NCBI GenBank assembly: GCA_012511095.1
Contig: JAAZGT010000208.1
Coordinates: 1-15,739, forward strand
Source: Alcaligenaceae bacterium
Lineage (GTDB): Bacteria > Pseudomonadota > Gammaproteobacteria > Burkholderiales > Burkholderiaceae_B
Direction of reading: 5' to 3'
Length of the DNA: 15,739 nt
Under the pieces are notes generated by a model. It searched no databases. It saw only the letters and a list, made by a program, of their open reading frames with translations, and was not told the DNA's origin. This document shows positions 7,552 through 15,739 of this stretch, one piece after another; positions within the stretch are counted from its first letter, which is position 1; the number at the start of each line of letters is the position of its first letter. The position numbers and the translations under genes are program-made.

Positions 7552-7890
7552 ATGGAAAATGGTTTTTATTCCACCCTTGTTGAAGGTTCTACAGCACACT
7601 TAGGTACCACGATCATTGAAGACAATCGCATTCGAGGTGGTGATGCCGAGTTTTTATACTCAGGCACTATTAGCGTTGAAACAAGTGACAATATTGTAGC
7701 TAACATTCGATTCCGTTCTTATAAAACAACTGGTCATGACAGTTTCTTCGATTTTACCGAACGCGATTTTGAGCTTTCACTCAGTGGTCAAAAAACTGAA
7801 AACGGTTTCCGCGTCACTGGCTACAGCCCAAGCGGTCGTGAAATGGTGATTTTAGGCAAGCGCCTTTCAGCCATTGATTTCAGTGACTAA
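7552..7890 (+). CDS. GrlR-family small regulatory protein
   Basis: This is a 112-residue, mostly beta-strand protein without a signal peptide or membrane segment. Its N-terminus, MENGFYST, and the block NRIRGGDAEFLYSGT (residues 25-39) match the pattern of the GrlR family (NG-Y near the start, then G/R-I-x-GGD-x-x-x-Y-x-G). GrlR of enteropathogenic E. coli is a lipocalin-like dimer that binds the activator GrlA and represses LEE type III secretion genes. Many family members occur in bacteria outside that context, with unknown partners. The acidic EDED surface motif known from E. coli GrlR is not seen here. AAGGAG lies eight bases before the ATG. It is the only plus-strand gene in the window, with its own long leader and terminator, so it is a stand-alone unit. 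No GrlA-like or secretion gene is nearby. Family assignment is from recalled sequence pattern. The function is unknown. Confidence 0.75.
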   Translation: MENGFYSTLVEGSTAHLGTTIIEDNRIRGGDAEFLYSGTISVETSDNIVANIRFRSYKTTGHDSFFDFTERDFELSLSGQKTENGFRVTGYSPSGREMVILGKRLSAIDFSD

Positions 7891-7896
7891 GATTCA

Positions 7897-7919
7897 ATCA
7901 GTGATTGTTTATCACTGAT
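7897..7919 (+). other. Perfect 9-bp inverted repeat just after the GrlR-like gene
   Basis: ATCAGTGAT (7897-7905) and ATCACTGAT (7911-7919) form a perfect stem with a 5-base loop, seven bases after the TAA stop. No T-run follows it on the plus strand. It stands in tandem with the bidirectional terminator at 7931-7969 and may protect the mRNA 3' end. Confidence 0.5.
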
Positions 7920-7930
7920 GTAGATACACA

Positions 7931-7969
7931 AAAAAAGCAAGATACTTTTTATAAGATATCTTGCTTTTA
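7931..7969. terminator. Bidirectional Rho-independent terminator between convergent genes
   Basis: AAAAGCAAGATA (7933-7944) and TATCTTGCTTTT (7957-7968) form a perfect 12-bp stem around a 12-base loop. The plus strand ends in TTTT within the stem. The minus strand has a stronger tail, because seven A at about 7930-7936 read as T on that strand. It sits between the convergent GrlR-like gene and the HI0933-family gene and probably stops transcription from both sides. Confidence 0.85.
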
Positions 7970-7989
7970 CACTTTGTGATAGTAAAGAT

Positions 7990-9237
7990 TTATTGTGATG
8001 CAGCCATGGCTTCTGCGCACACCACAGCACTCGACCACGCCCATTGGAAGTTATAACCACCCAACCAGCCCGTCATATCGACCACCTCGCCAATAAAATA
8101 AAGGCCAGGTATTGCTTTAGCCTCCATCGATTTTTGATCTAAGGCCTTGGTATCTACACCACCTCTCATTGCCTCAGCTTTTTTATAGCCAGCCGTGCCA
8201 CTAGGATTGACCTCCCAATTTTCAATAGCATAAGCTAGCTCTCTAAGACGCTTATCGGCGACCTCAGCAAGACGGATGTCTGTAGCAAAACCCATTTGCT
8301 CGGGCCAGAGTTGAGCAAAGCGTTTAGGCCAAATCGTGCTTAAAACAGTCGTTAATTGCTGTTTGCTACTGCGTTTTTCCTCTAATAGCCACGACTCGTT
8401 ATTTTGTTGGTGATTGAGGTTTAAATAAATTGGTGATTGACCATCCCAATAGGAGGAGATTTGCAACACACCAGGTCCTGATAAACCACGATGAGTAAAG
8501 AGCACATCTTCTACAAAGCGTTGCGCCTTTTTACCTTGACCATTAGCAATCACTACCTCTAAGGACAAACCTGAGAGCTGTGAGTATTTTTGCCATTGCT
8601 CCGTTGTAAATACCAATGGCACCAAGGCTGGCCTAGGCTCAATAATCTTTAAGCCAAATTGCCTAGCTATGCGTAGACCAAAATCCGTTGCCCCTAAGAC
8701 AGGGATTGCCATACCACCTGTGGCAATTACTAACTTATGCGATGTCAGGAGACCATCAGAGGTCTTTAAACGATATAGAGGCTTAGCCGTCGCATCTTCT
8801 GAGCGCTCAACCGACTCTACCGTGCATGGCATACGCCACCGTACACCCGCTTGTTCACACTCGTTTTTTAGTAAATCAATGATATCTTGGGCCGAGTTAT
8901 CACAAAAGAGCTGACCCTTATGCTTTTCATGCCAAGGAATTTGATAACGCTCAACTAGCGCCAGAAAGTCATTGGGTTTGTAGTGAGTTAAAGCGTAGCG
9001 CGCAAAACGCGGGTTTTGAGAAACGTAATTTTCCCAGCTTGCACCGATATTAGTAAAATTACAACGACCACCACCAGAAATACGGATTTTTTCACCCAAT
9101 TTCTTGGCATGGTCGATTAATTGCACCGATAGGCCCGAAGCCGCGGCGCGGGCGGCACACATCATGCCCGCCGCCCCGGCACCGATCACAATGACATCAG
9201 TATGACGTGTTGTTGCGGGTGTTAGATTATGCATCAT
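7990..9237 (-). CDS. HI0933/YhiN (BaiN-like) family FAD-dependent oxidoreductase
   Basis: This is a predicted flavoprotein of about 415 residues of the HI0933/YhiN family. The N-terminal FAD-binding fold reads DVIVIGAGAAGMMCAARAA, followed by the family hallmark EKIRISGGGRCNFTN. The C-terminal block GLYFIGEVVDMTGWLGGYNF is equally diagnostic. The physiological substrate of most members is unknown. The name BaiN comes from a clostridial relative implicated in bile acid dehydroxylation and should not be taken as function here. The start is one of two tandem ATG codons (9237 or 9234), which overlap the last codons of the upstream decarboxylase gene by 8-11 bases, suggesting translational coupling. 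A GTG start at 9279 with a longer overlap is less likely. The gene ends the minus-strand block before the terminator at 7931-7969. Confidence 0.92.
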   Translation of the reverse strand: MMHNLTPATTRHTDVIVIGAGAAGMMCAARAAASGLSVQLIDHAKKLGEKIRISGGGRCNFTNIGASWENYVSQNPRFARYALTHYKPNDFLALVERYQIPWHEKHKGQLFCDNSAQDIIDLLKNECEQAGVRWRMPCTVESVERSEDATAKPLYRLKTSDGLLTSHKLVIATGGMAIPVLGATDFGLRIARQFGLKIIEPRPALVPLVFTTEQWQKYSQLSGLSLEVVIANGQGKKAQRFVEDVLFTHRGLSGPGVLQISSYWDGQSPIYLNLNHQQNNESWLLEEKRSSKQQLTTVLSTIWPKRFAQLWPEQMGFATDIRLAEVADKRLRELAYAIENWEVNPSGTAGYKKAEAMRGGVDTKALDQKSMEAKAIPGLYFIGEVVDMTGWLGGYNFQWAWSSAVVCAEAMAASQ

Positions 9238-11491
9238 CCGCCAAGCAATCGACGTAGTAACGTATCGAACCGTCGGCACACTTCTCGGTACTTAGACCAT
9301 GCACAATGGTTTCAAAGCCTGGGAAAGAGGCATTAAACTCGCAGGCAAACTTTAAATACTCCACAATGGTGCGGTTAAAGCGCTCACCTGGAATTAATAA
9401 TGGAATACCTGGCGGATAAGGCGTCAGCAGCACAGCCGTAATACGCCCCTCAAGATCATCGATATCGACACGCTCGATCTCACGACGCGTCATCTTGTTA
9501 AAGGCATCTGCTGGACGCATTGCCGCCTCCATTTCGCTTAAGTAGACCTCGGTCGTAATACGCGCAAGATCATGGCGACGATACGCTTCATGAGCTAACT
9601 GACAAAGCTCACCTAAACCCATTTTCTCGTAACGCGGGTACTGCTTAACGAAATCAGGCATACAACGCCACAGCGGTTGATTGCGGTCATAATCATCTTT
9701 AAACTGCTGTAAAGCCGTTACTAGCGTGTTCCAACGACCTTTGGTAATGCCGATGGTGAACATAATAAAGAAGCTATAGAGGCCGGTTTTCTCAACCACA
9801 ATGCCGTGTTCAGCCAAGTATTTACTGACTAAACCCGCAGGAATACCCTTTTCGCCAAACTCACCCGTAATCTCAAGCCCTGGTGTCACAATGGTGGCCT
9901 TAATTGGGTCAAGCATGGTGAAGCCCTCGCTGATATTGGCAAAACCATGCCACTCCTCATCTGGCTCTAACAACCAATCCTCTTGCTCACCAATATCGTC
10001 ATGCACTAAACGCGGCGGCCCCCAAACCTTGAACCACCACTCAGACTTACCATAATCAGAAGCCACCTTACGCATGGCACGACGGAACTCCATTGACTCA
10101 CGAATACTCTCTTCGACTAAGGCAGTACCACCAGGTGGCTCCATCATCTGCGCAGCCACATCACAAGAAGCAATAATGGCGTATTGCGGCGAGGTGGAGG
10201 TATGCATCAAGAAAGCTTCGTTAAAGATGTTGCGGTCTAACTTACGATTTTCAGACTCCTGGACCACAATTTGAGACGCTTGTGACAAACCAGCCAATAA
10301 CTTGTGCGTCGAGTGTGTCGCAAAAATCAATGGCTCTTGAGGACGCGGACGATTTTCACCAATGGCATGCATATTTTCATAAAACTCATGGAATGATGCA
10401 TGCGGTAACCACGCCTCATCAAAATGCAAGTTATCAATGGTGTTGCCTAGCTTATCCTTGATCATCTCGACGTTATATAAAATCCCGTCGTAAGTACCCT
10501 GAGTTAAGGTTAGGATACGTGGTTTTTTACGCAATGCCTCACGTGCAAAGGGATTGGCTTCAATCTTAGCGGCAATACTTTCCGGTTCAAACTCTGATAA
10601 TGGAATAGGCCCAATAATACCCAAATGATTTCGGGTCGGGCGTAAAAACACAGGAATCGCACCGGTCATCGTGATCGAGTGCAAAATTGATTTATGACAG
10701 TTACGGTCAACCACCACAATATCGCCTTCGGCCACATTACCGTGCCAAACGATTTTATTTGAGGTTGAGGTCCCATTAGTCACAAAATAACAATGATCGG
10801 CCTTAAAAATACGTGCTGCATTTCTTTCGGACTCTGCTACAGGGCCTGTATGGTCGAGCAGCTGACCTAATTCCTCTACCGCATTACAGACGTCGGCACG
10901 GAGCATATTCTCACCAAAGAACTGGTGGAACATCTGACCTACAGGGCTTTTTAAGAAAGCCACACCACCCGAGTGTCCTGGACAATGCCAAGAGTATGAG
11001 CCGTCTTGAGCGTAATTAACTAAGGCACGGAAAAAAGGTGGTGCTAAGGTGTCTAAATACTTTTTTGCCTCGTGAATAATATGACGGGCAACGAACTCTG
11101 GCGTATCTTCAAACATGTGAATAAAGCCATGAAGCTCGCGCAAAATATCATTGGGAATGTGCTCAGTTGTACGTGTTTCACCGTGCAAATAAATTGGAAT
11201 CTCATCATTGCGAAAACGCAATTCACCAATAAAAGCACGCAGATGACGAATGGCACTTGCCACCTCCTCGGGAGAGTCTGAATCAAACTCCTCATCATCA
11301 ATCGATAAAATAAAAGCACTAGCACGACTCTGTTGCTGCACAAAAGAGGTTAGGTCACCATAACTAGTAACAGGTAACACCTCCATGCCCTCAGCCTCAA
11401 TCGCATCAGCTAAAGCACGGATACCAAAGCCAGACGCACTGTCGGAACGAAAATCTTCGTCAATAATAACGATAGGAAAACGGAATTTCAT
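9227..11491 (-). CDS. AdiA-like arginine/lysine/ornithine decarboxylase
   Basis: This is a 754-residue PLP-dependent decarboxylase of the bacterial fold-type I Orn/Lys/Arg family, the same length class as E. coli AdiA. The order is an N-terminal wing domain with a response-regulator-like fold (about 1-135), the PLP domain with the cofactor region TNGTSTSNK (239-246) and HFDEAW (356-361), the Schiff-base lysine K397 in ATHSTHKLLAGLSQAS, then the C-terminal domain. The THSTHKLL context resembles arginine decarboxylase AdiA more than the lysine enzymes, so agmatine formation is the favoured guess, but specificity cannot be fixed by reading. AGGGG stands about eight bases before the ATG. No cognate antiporter gene (adiC or cadB type) adjoins it, so an acid-resistance role is not indicated by context. 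It may feed polyamine synthesis. Its end overlaps the next flavoprotein gene. Confidence 0.93.
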   Translation of the reverse strand: MKFRFPIVIIDEDFRSDSASGFGIRALADAIEAEGMEVLPVTSYGDLTSFVQQQSRASAFILSIDDEEFDSDSPEEVASAIRHLRAFIGELRFRNDEIPIYLHGETRTTEHIPNDILRELHGFIHMFEDTPEFVARHIIHEAKKYLDTLAPPFFRALVNYAQDGSYSWHCPGHSGGVAFLKSPVGQMFHQFFGENMLRADVCNAVEELGQLLDHTGPVAESERNAARIFKADHCYFVTNGTSTSNKIVWHGNVAEGDIVVVDRNCHKSILHSITMTGAIPVFLRPTRNHLGIIGPIPLSEFEPESIAAKIEANPFAREALRKKPRILTLTQGTYDGILYNVEMIKDKLGNTIDNLHFDEAWLPHASFHEFYENMHAIGENRPRPQEPLIFATHSTHKLLAGLSQASQIVVQESENRKLDRNIFNEAFLMHTSTSPQYAIIASCDVAAQMMEPPGGTALVEESIRESMEFRRAMRKVASDYGKSEWWFKVWGPPRLVHDDIGEQEDWLLEPDEEWHGFANISEGFTMLDPIKATIVTPGLEITGEFGEKGIPAGLVSKYLAEHGIVVEKTGLYSFFIMFTIGITKGRWNTLVTALQQFKDDYDRNQPLWRCMPDFVKQYPRYEKMGLGELCQLAHEAYRRHDLARITTEVYLSEMEAAMRPADAFNKMTRREIERVDIDDLEGRITAVLLTPYPPGIPLLIPGERFNRTIVEYLKFACEFNASFPGFETIVHGLSTEKCADGSIRYYVDCLADDA

Positions 11492-11583
11492 AAATAACCC
11501 CTATATAAGGCTTAATTCCAAAAAATAACGCAGCGCGCATGCACAACAAGGCGGTGAGTCGACATAAGGAATTTTATAGGTGT

Positions 11584-12147
11584 CTAGGTTTTAGGTAAAG
11601 TAACACCGGTCTGACCCTGATACTTACCCGCACGATCTTTGTAAGACACCTCGCAATCCTCATCACTTTCGAAAAAGAGCATTTGGGCACAACCCTCACC
11701 TGCGTAAATTTTAGCGGGTAATGGCGTAGTATTAGAGAACTCTAGGGTCACATGACCTTCCCACTCGGGCTCTAAGGGAGTGACGTTAACAATGATGCCG
11801 CAACGCGCATAGGTACTCTTACCTAAACACACCGTCAGCACACTGCGTGGAATACGAAAATACTCAACGGTACGGGCTAATGCAAAGGAATTAGGTGGAA
11901 TAATGCAGACATCACCCTCAAAATCCACAAATGACTTTTCATCGAAGGCCTTAGGATCCACTATGGTTGAGTTGATATTAGTAAAAATTTTAAACTCACG
12001 AGCGCATCGCACATCATAACCATAACTGCTCGTACCATAACTGACGATCTTCTCGCCATTAATCTCACGGACCTGACCAGGCTCGTAGGGCTCAATCATA
12101 CCCTTTGCAGCCGCCTCACGAATCCAACGATCGTTTTTAATACTCAT
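11584..12147 (-). CDS. dcd: dCTP deaminase
   Basis: A 187-residue dCTP deaminase, normal length, which converts dCTP to dUTP and ammonia. This is the main source of dUMP for thymidylate synthesis in many Gram-negative bacteria. It is a trimeric enzyme of the dUTPase fold. Visible catalytic-region residues are S111 and R115 in GKSTYARCG and the glutamate E137 in GHVTLEFSNT, close to S111, R115 and E138 of E. coli Dcd. The glycine-rich C-terminal tail GKYQGQTGVTLPKT, which folds over the nucleotide, is complete. TAGGGA precedes the ATG. It lies about 80 bp after tamB and about 90 bp before the decarboxylase gene, so co-transcription with either is possible. The tamB-dcd-decarboxylase order is one I associate with Burkholderiales. 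Confidence 0.97.
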   Translation of the reverse strand: MSIKNDRWIREAAAKGMIEPYEPGQVREINGEKIVSYGTSSYGYDVRCAREFKIFTNINSTIVDPKAFDEKSFVDFEGDVCIIPPNSFALARTVEYFRIPRSVLTVCLGKSTYARCGIIVNVTPLEPEWEGHVTLEFSNTTPLPAKIYAGEGCAQMLFFESDEDCEVSYKDRAGKYQGQTGVTLPKT

Positions 12148-12229
12148 GATTCCCTACTTAATTAATACTTTAAATGTTTAATCTATTAGTTTACTATGCT
12201 CTTGAAATGGACAAAGGCACTAGGACTAA

Positions 12230-15200
12230 TTAGTCTCTAAAGAAACGACGATAAATCAATTCAAGCCCATTTACCGTACCCACTTTAGCTTCTACGGTAA
12301 GGTTGCGAATCAAGGTATAACTCACCTTTGCGACCGTACCACTGCCTGATAATGCTTGCTCAATACTTAGGTTAATGCCTTGTCTAAGTTGCTTGGTAAT
12401 TTTAACAAACTGCTCTGAAATATCATCTTGGCTTTGGTAAGCCGTACTATCACCCACTGTGCGACGCGGCAAAATAGAGCCTGATTCACCAACATCGCCT
12501 CGACGCACAGTAATATCATCAATACCTAGCTTTCTGTGCATAGGCTCATCCATTGGATCGCCACCCAACAAAGAGGCACCCACGGTTAAGAGCATAGCTA
12601 AGTCGCCACCACTACTATCGGGACCACGCCCCATAATTAACCAGGACAACTTTTCTACCTCGCTGACCTCTGGGTAAGAGACGAGAGTAATCTTAGGATT
12701 ACGTGCATTACCAACCACGCGCATCCCCGCTTCAACTTCTAAGTTGCGGCGTAAGGCCTCAATATCTAAAATTGGATTAGCAATATCACCCTCGAAAGCA
12801 ATGCGTCCGCGACGAATCTGTAAGCGCTGACCATAGGCCTCGATTGCACCACCTCGGGTATTAAACTCACCCTCAGCACTTAACTCATTATCTTTTTGCT
12901 TAATAGTAATAGCGCCACGTAAACCTGCGTCTAAACCAAAACCCACAATATAGAAACGCGGACCCAAATCAACGGTAAAGTTAAGTAAGAGATCCAATGG
13001 CGAGTCTTGCTTAGGCTTCTCAAGCTTTTCTCCCTTACGTAAGACCACCACATCAGAGTCTAGCGTTGGTGCTGTGCCTTTAATATCCACACTCGCCCAA
13101 CCTGCATCTGCAGTGACCTTGCCATCAACCACAATACGAGGTAATGCGGCATCAATCGCGACTTGACCACTTATCATCGCAAAGCGGTCAGTACGCTGCA
13201 TAATGGGATAATGATCAAATAAAACATTTACTTTGCCTCGAGAGCTTTGTAAATTCCAATTACCCGTAATATCTAGACTCCCATTTTGAGCTGGTGGATT
13301 TTCTTCGATCCATTGGCGAGTACGCCATTCATTGGGCACAATACGTATTACACTCGGGAAGTGTAAGCGCTTAAGTACCACGTCATTGCCGTTTAAACTC
13401 AAATCCATGGTTCCATTTAGTAGTCGGATGCCATTTTCCACCTCAACCACGCGCATGTCATGACCTTTTACTCCACCCGAGGTAACCCAATTACCACCAC
13501 GATAATTGGCCGTCACATCCACATCAACCGCACCGCCGAGCTCCACCACATCGCCCGTAAAGGCAGTTAACCAAGAGATATCGGACATACTACCCTTGAT
13601 ATGAAGCTGTGTCGTTGCATCAAAAACAGGCTCAAACCCATCTAGATTTACGCGCGCAGTGCCCTTAAGACCACCTTTGTTTTGTGTGAGCAAATCAAAG
13701 TCAGCTGTTAAAAGACTACGCGTACCCGCTTGTGCTTGGCTATTAATGTGCAAATCTAGTTTTTGTAAACCCAAGGGCACTGGCGGGTCAGTAGGTAATA
13801 GGAAGTCACCACTTAAATGACGTAAACTAGCTGTGCCAGTCAAGGCCTTATCAAAACTAAGATCCCATTCAAAATCAAAAACTGGCGGATTGACCGTCGC
13901 TAAACTGCGACCGCGCACAATAATCCCATGGTTAATGGGTTTACCGTCTTTGCTCTCAAAGTTGGTATCCACACCAAAGGTTTCACCAATATCGGTAATT
14001 AATTGAGGGGTTAGGCGGAGACCTCGAAGGGCACCCTTAGTATCAAACTTGCCCCCTTTGCCACTAGTACCACCCTGCTCAATATCAATTTGGTGTCGAT
14101 TTTTTAAACCAATTCTTAAGGTGGAAGGACCAATATCCCACTGCGGCAAACCACCCTCACCTTGTGGAATAACGGTTAAGCTCATAGCTTGCGGCTGAGA
14201 AATATCAATGCCTGCATGTTTTACATCGATGAACTCAAGCGAACCAGACCAACCCTCGTGGCCCCCTTGGAATTCTTTCCAACCGCCTACCATGCGCAGA
14301 TCAAAGTCAATGGGCGCCTTACCCACCTCTGTAAAGTTGCCTTGGCTAAATCGCCCCTTAGCGGTTAATTTATTATCACTCATCATCCCATCAAGACTTA
14401 AATCCAAATTAACCGAACCCGGTAAGTCAGGCCATAAAGCACTTAATTGAGGTGCTTTAATAGAAAGATTAAAACGATCATTAAGCTCACCAAAAGAGCC
14501 GTTTGAGACGATACTCGCATTGCCTAAGTGCAAATTAATATCGCCTTTAGACAAATTAAAATGATGCATATCTTGGTAAGACAGACCTAAATCAATCTCA
14601 CCTTTAAGGGCTTGGTTATTCCAACGACTCCCCTCTAAAAACTGACCCGTTACAAACAGCTGATTAGGAATATTGTCTTCCGACAGCGTCATATTAAAGT
14701 TGAGATCACCATTAATCATGCCTGGCGGCACCGCACCATAACTCACCTTATGTAGTGGAATACCACTCGTTTGCACCACTCCATAAAGACGCGTTTCCTC
14801 CAAATGAAGACCCTCAGAGCTCGTAAACACATGGGCATTAAGCTTTGATTTATCTGGTAGCTCCATATCAATCTGCGCACGCTCCAGCATAAATGGACTG
14901 GCTGGGTGTAAAAACACATCAGCATCGAGTATCGAAGCGCCTCCCTTAGCTGCCGCTGAGATGTGCATCCCCTCAGGGCTGACCAATAGCTTATCGGCTA
15001 GACCCTCGGTGCCTGTCTGCTTAACACTTAAGTTGAAGGTATCAAAGTCTAAAGGCACTGGGGTAGGAAATGGCCACAGACCTTGGCTATGTTTACGAGC
15101 AAAGCTTAAATCACCGCTTAGCTGCTCTTTTTGCGTAAAATCCCAGGCCACATCAAAGATAAGCTCATCCTCAGGATTTACTTTTTTAGGAGCAACAACG

Positions 15201-15739
15201 AGCTTTTTATTGGATAAACTATCAGCCACTGCTAATACATACTCATATAGCGCCATATTGGCAATGCCATCGGTAATAGCTCCTTGGGTTTCCCATTGCT
15301 TTAAACCACCCTCACTATGTTGATGAAGGATTAGCGTTTCACGCTCATCTGGGTAGGTCAACTTGAGCTCAGCATCACCCACTTGCCATGCAAACTGCTG
15401 CCTAGTTGTAGCGAGTGTGAGATCAATAGCGACATCGTCTTTGTTTTTTAAAGCAAGCCCAGCATAAGAAGCATCAAGGTCTTTAAGTGTTAATAGCCAG
15501 TTCTGAGGTGTATCTAAGTCAAAATTAATCTCGCCCAGTAGATCAAGGTTAAGTCCTAAGGGTTGCTGATGTTCTTCGCCAGCTAAAAAGGCATCATAAA
15601 GTGCATTTAAACTCAGTCGATGCTCCTTAACGTCACCTTTAATCGATAAGTCTGCTTGGGCTTGACCAGGTAATTCAGGCCACCAAGCCGCTAACTTAGG
15701 CATTTGCACTTTAAGTTTAAGCTCACCGTCTTTAGCGCC
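12230..15739 (-). CDS. tamB: Translocation and assembly module protein TamB (5' end outside window)
   Basis: This is the C-terminal 1169 residues of a very long AsmA/TamB-type protein. The frame stays open to the window edge, so the start and the N-terminal membrane anchor lie beyond 15739. TamB spans the periplasm as a beta-taco groove and works with the outer-membrane protein TamA in outer-membrane protein assembly or lipid transport. The sequence is a monotonous series of short amphipathic beta strands with repeated D/N-L-x-L patterns and WPDLPG/WPELPG-like repeats (for example near 15650 and 14430), as expected. The last 350 or so residues form the conserved TamB (DUF490) domain. It includes HYPIMQRTDRFAMISG, RGRIAFEGDIANPILDIEA, LSWLIMGRGPDSSGGDL and the C-terminal LIYRRFFRD. 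TamA is normally encoded upstream and should lie just beyond the window. Confidence 0.93.
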   Translation of the reverse strand, partial: GAKDGELKLKVQMPKLAAWWPELPGQAQADLSIKGDVKEHRLSLNALYDAFLAGEEHQQPLGLNLDLLGEINFDLDTPQNWLLTLKDLDASYAGLALKNKDDVAIDLTLATTRQQFAWQVGDAELKLTYPDERETLILHQHSEGGLKQWETQGAITDGIANMALYEYVLAVADSLSNKKLVVAPKKVNPEDELIFDVAWDFTQKEQLSGDLSFARKHSQGLWPFPTPVPLDFDTFNLSVKQTGTEGLADKLLVSPEGMHISAAAKGGASILDADVFLHPASPFMLERAQIDMELPDKSKLNAHVFTSSEGLHLEETRLYGVVQTSGIPLHKVSYGAVPPGMINGDLNFNMTLSEDNIPNQLFVTGQFLEGSRWNNQALKGEIDLGLSYQDMHHFNLSKGDINLHLGNASIVSNGSFGELNDRFNLSIKAPQLSALWPDLPGSVNLDLSLDGMMSDNKLTAKGRFSQGNFTEVGKAPIDFDLRMVGGWKEFQGGHEGWSGSLEFIDVKHAGIDISQPQAMSLTVIPQGEGGLPQWDIGPSTLRIGLKNRHQIDIEQGGTSGKGGKFDTKGALRGLRLTPQLITDIGETFGVDTNFESKDGKPINHGIIVRGRSLATVNPPVFDFEWDLSFDKALTGTASLRHLSGDFLLPTDPPVPLGLQKLDLHINSQAQAGTRSLLTADFDLLTQNKGGLKGTARVNLDGFEPVFDATTQLHIKGSMSDISWLTAFTGDVVELGGAVDVDVTANYRGGNWVTSGGVKGHDMRVVEVENGIRLLNGTMDLSLNGNDVVLKRLHFPSVIRIVPNEWRTRQWIEENPPAQNGSLDITGNWNLQSSRGKVNVLFDHYPIMQRTDRFAMISGQVAIDAALPRIVVDGKVTADAGWASVDIKGTAPTLDSDVVVLRKGEKLEKPKQDSPLDLLLNFTVDLGPRFYIVGFGLDAGLRGAITIKQKDNELSAEGEFNTRGGAIEAYGQRLQIRRGRIAFEGDIANPILDIEALRRNLEVEAGMRVVGNARNPKITLVSYPEVSEVEKLSWLIMGRGPDSSGGDLAMLLTVGASLLGGDPMDEPMHRKLGIDDITVRRGDVGESGSILPRRTVGDSTAYQSQDDISEQFVKITKQLRQGINLSIEQALSGSGTVAKVSYTLIRNLTVEAKVGTVNGLELIYRRFFRD

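Noticed and set aside
7417..7599. Minus-strand 60-residue frame overlapping the start of the GrlR-like gene
   Set aside because: It overlaps the opposite-strand gene and its stem-loop leader, has no ribosome binding site of note, and its sequence suggests no family.
11053..11343. Minus-strand 96-residue frame inside the decarboxylase gene, with a cysteine-rich hydrophobic translation
   Set aside because: It is an out-of-frame shadow of the decarboxylase N-terminal domain, with no family resemblance.
12148..12229. Possible promoter in the tamB-dcd spacer (TTGTCC with a TAAACT-like element)
   Set aside because: The spacing is about 15 bases and the -10 match is poor, so I could not support it above background in AT-rich DNA.
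12224..12235. Perfect 12-bp palindrome GACTAATTAGTC over the tamB stop codon
   Set aside because: Palindromes of this length are expected a few times by chance in 15.7 kb. It has no T-tail to make it a terminator and no link to a known operator.

Overview
This 15.7 kb chromosomal window looks like a betaproteobacterium of the Burkholderiales, most likely a low-GC member of the Alcaligenaceae. The evidence is the tamB - dcd - AdiA-like decarboxylase gene order, protein sequences of beta-proteobacterial type, and base composition that by eye is in the low-to-mid 40s % GC. The species cannot be named from the window alone. Nine of the ten genes are on the minus strand. One small gene is on the plus strand.

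Right part (15739 down to 7990, minus strand): a 5'-truncated tamB (inner-membrane/periplasmic partner of TamA), dcd (dCTP deaminase), a 754-residue AdiA-like PLP-dependent basic amino acid decarboxylase, and an HI0933/YhiN-family flavoprotein whose start overlaps the end of the decarboxylase gene. A bidirectional hairpin terminator (about 7931-7969) closes this block.

Middle (7065-7990): an AT-rich intergenic region of about 490 bp and one lone plus-strand gene (7552-7890). That gene encodes a 112-residue protein that I recognise as a member of the GrlR family. GrlR is the negative regulator of the LEE type III secretion system in enteropathogenic E. coli. No secretion genes are present here. 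Its mRNA leader holds a long stem-loop just upstream of a strong ribosome binding site.

Left part (7064 down to 8, minus strand): gcvT - gcvH - gcvP - dadA - ykvI-like. The first three encode the glycine-specific subunits of the glycine cleavage system. dadA (D-amino acid dehydrogenase) follows gcvP so closely that its Shine-Dalgarno overlaps the gcvP stop codon. A YkvI-family membrane protein follows after a spacer that holds a terminator-like hairpin. Together they suggest an amino-acid catabolic operon: glycine to CO2, ammonia and methylene-tetrahydrofolate, D-alanine to pyruvate and ammonia, plus a possible transporter. The spacers in this operon contain several inverted repeats. The gcvT leader has no canonical glycine riboswitch that I can recognise, only a partial resemblance to its 3' segment and a different strong hairpin.

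Most of the window is housekeeping. The parts most worth a second look are the lone GrlR-like gene with its structured leader, the possible attenuator before the ykvI-like gene, and the atypical gcvT leader. I found no phage, insertion sequence, CRISPR array, tRNA or rRNA.
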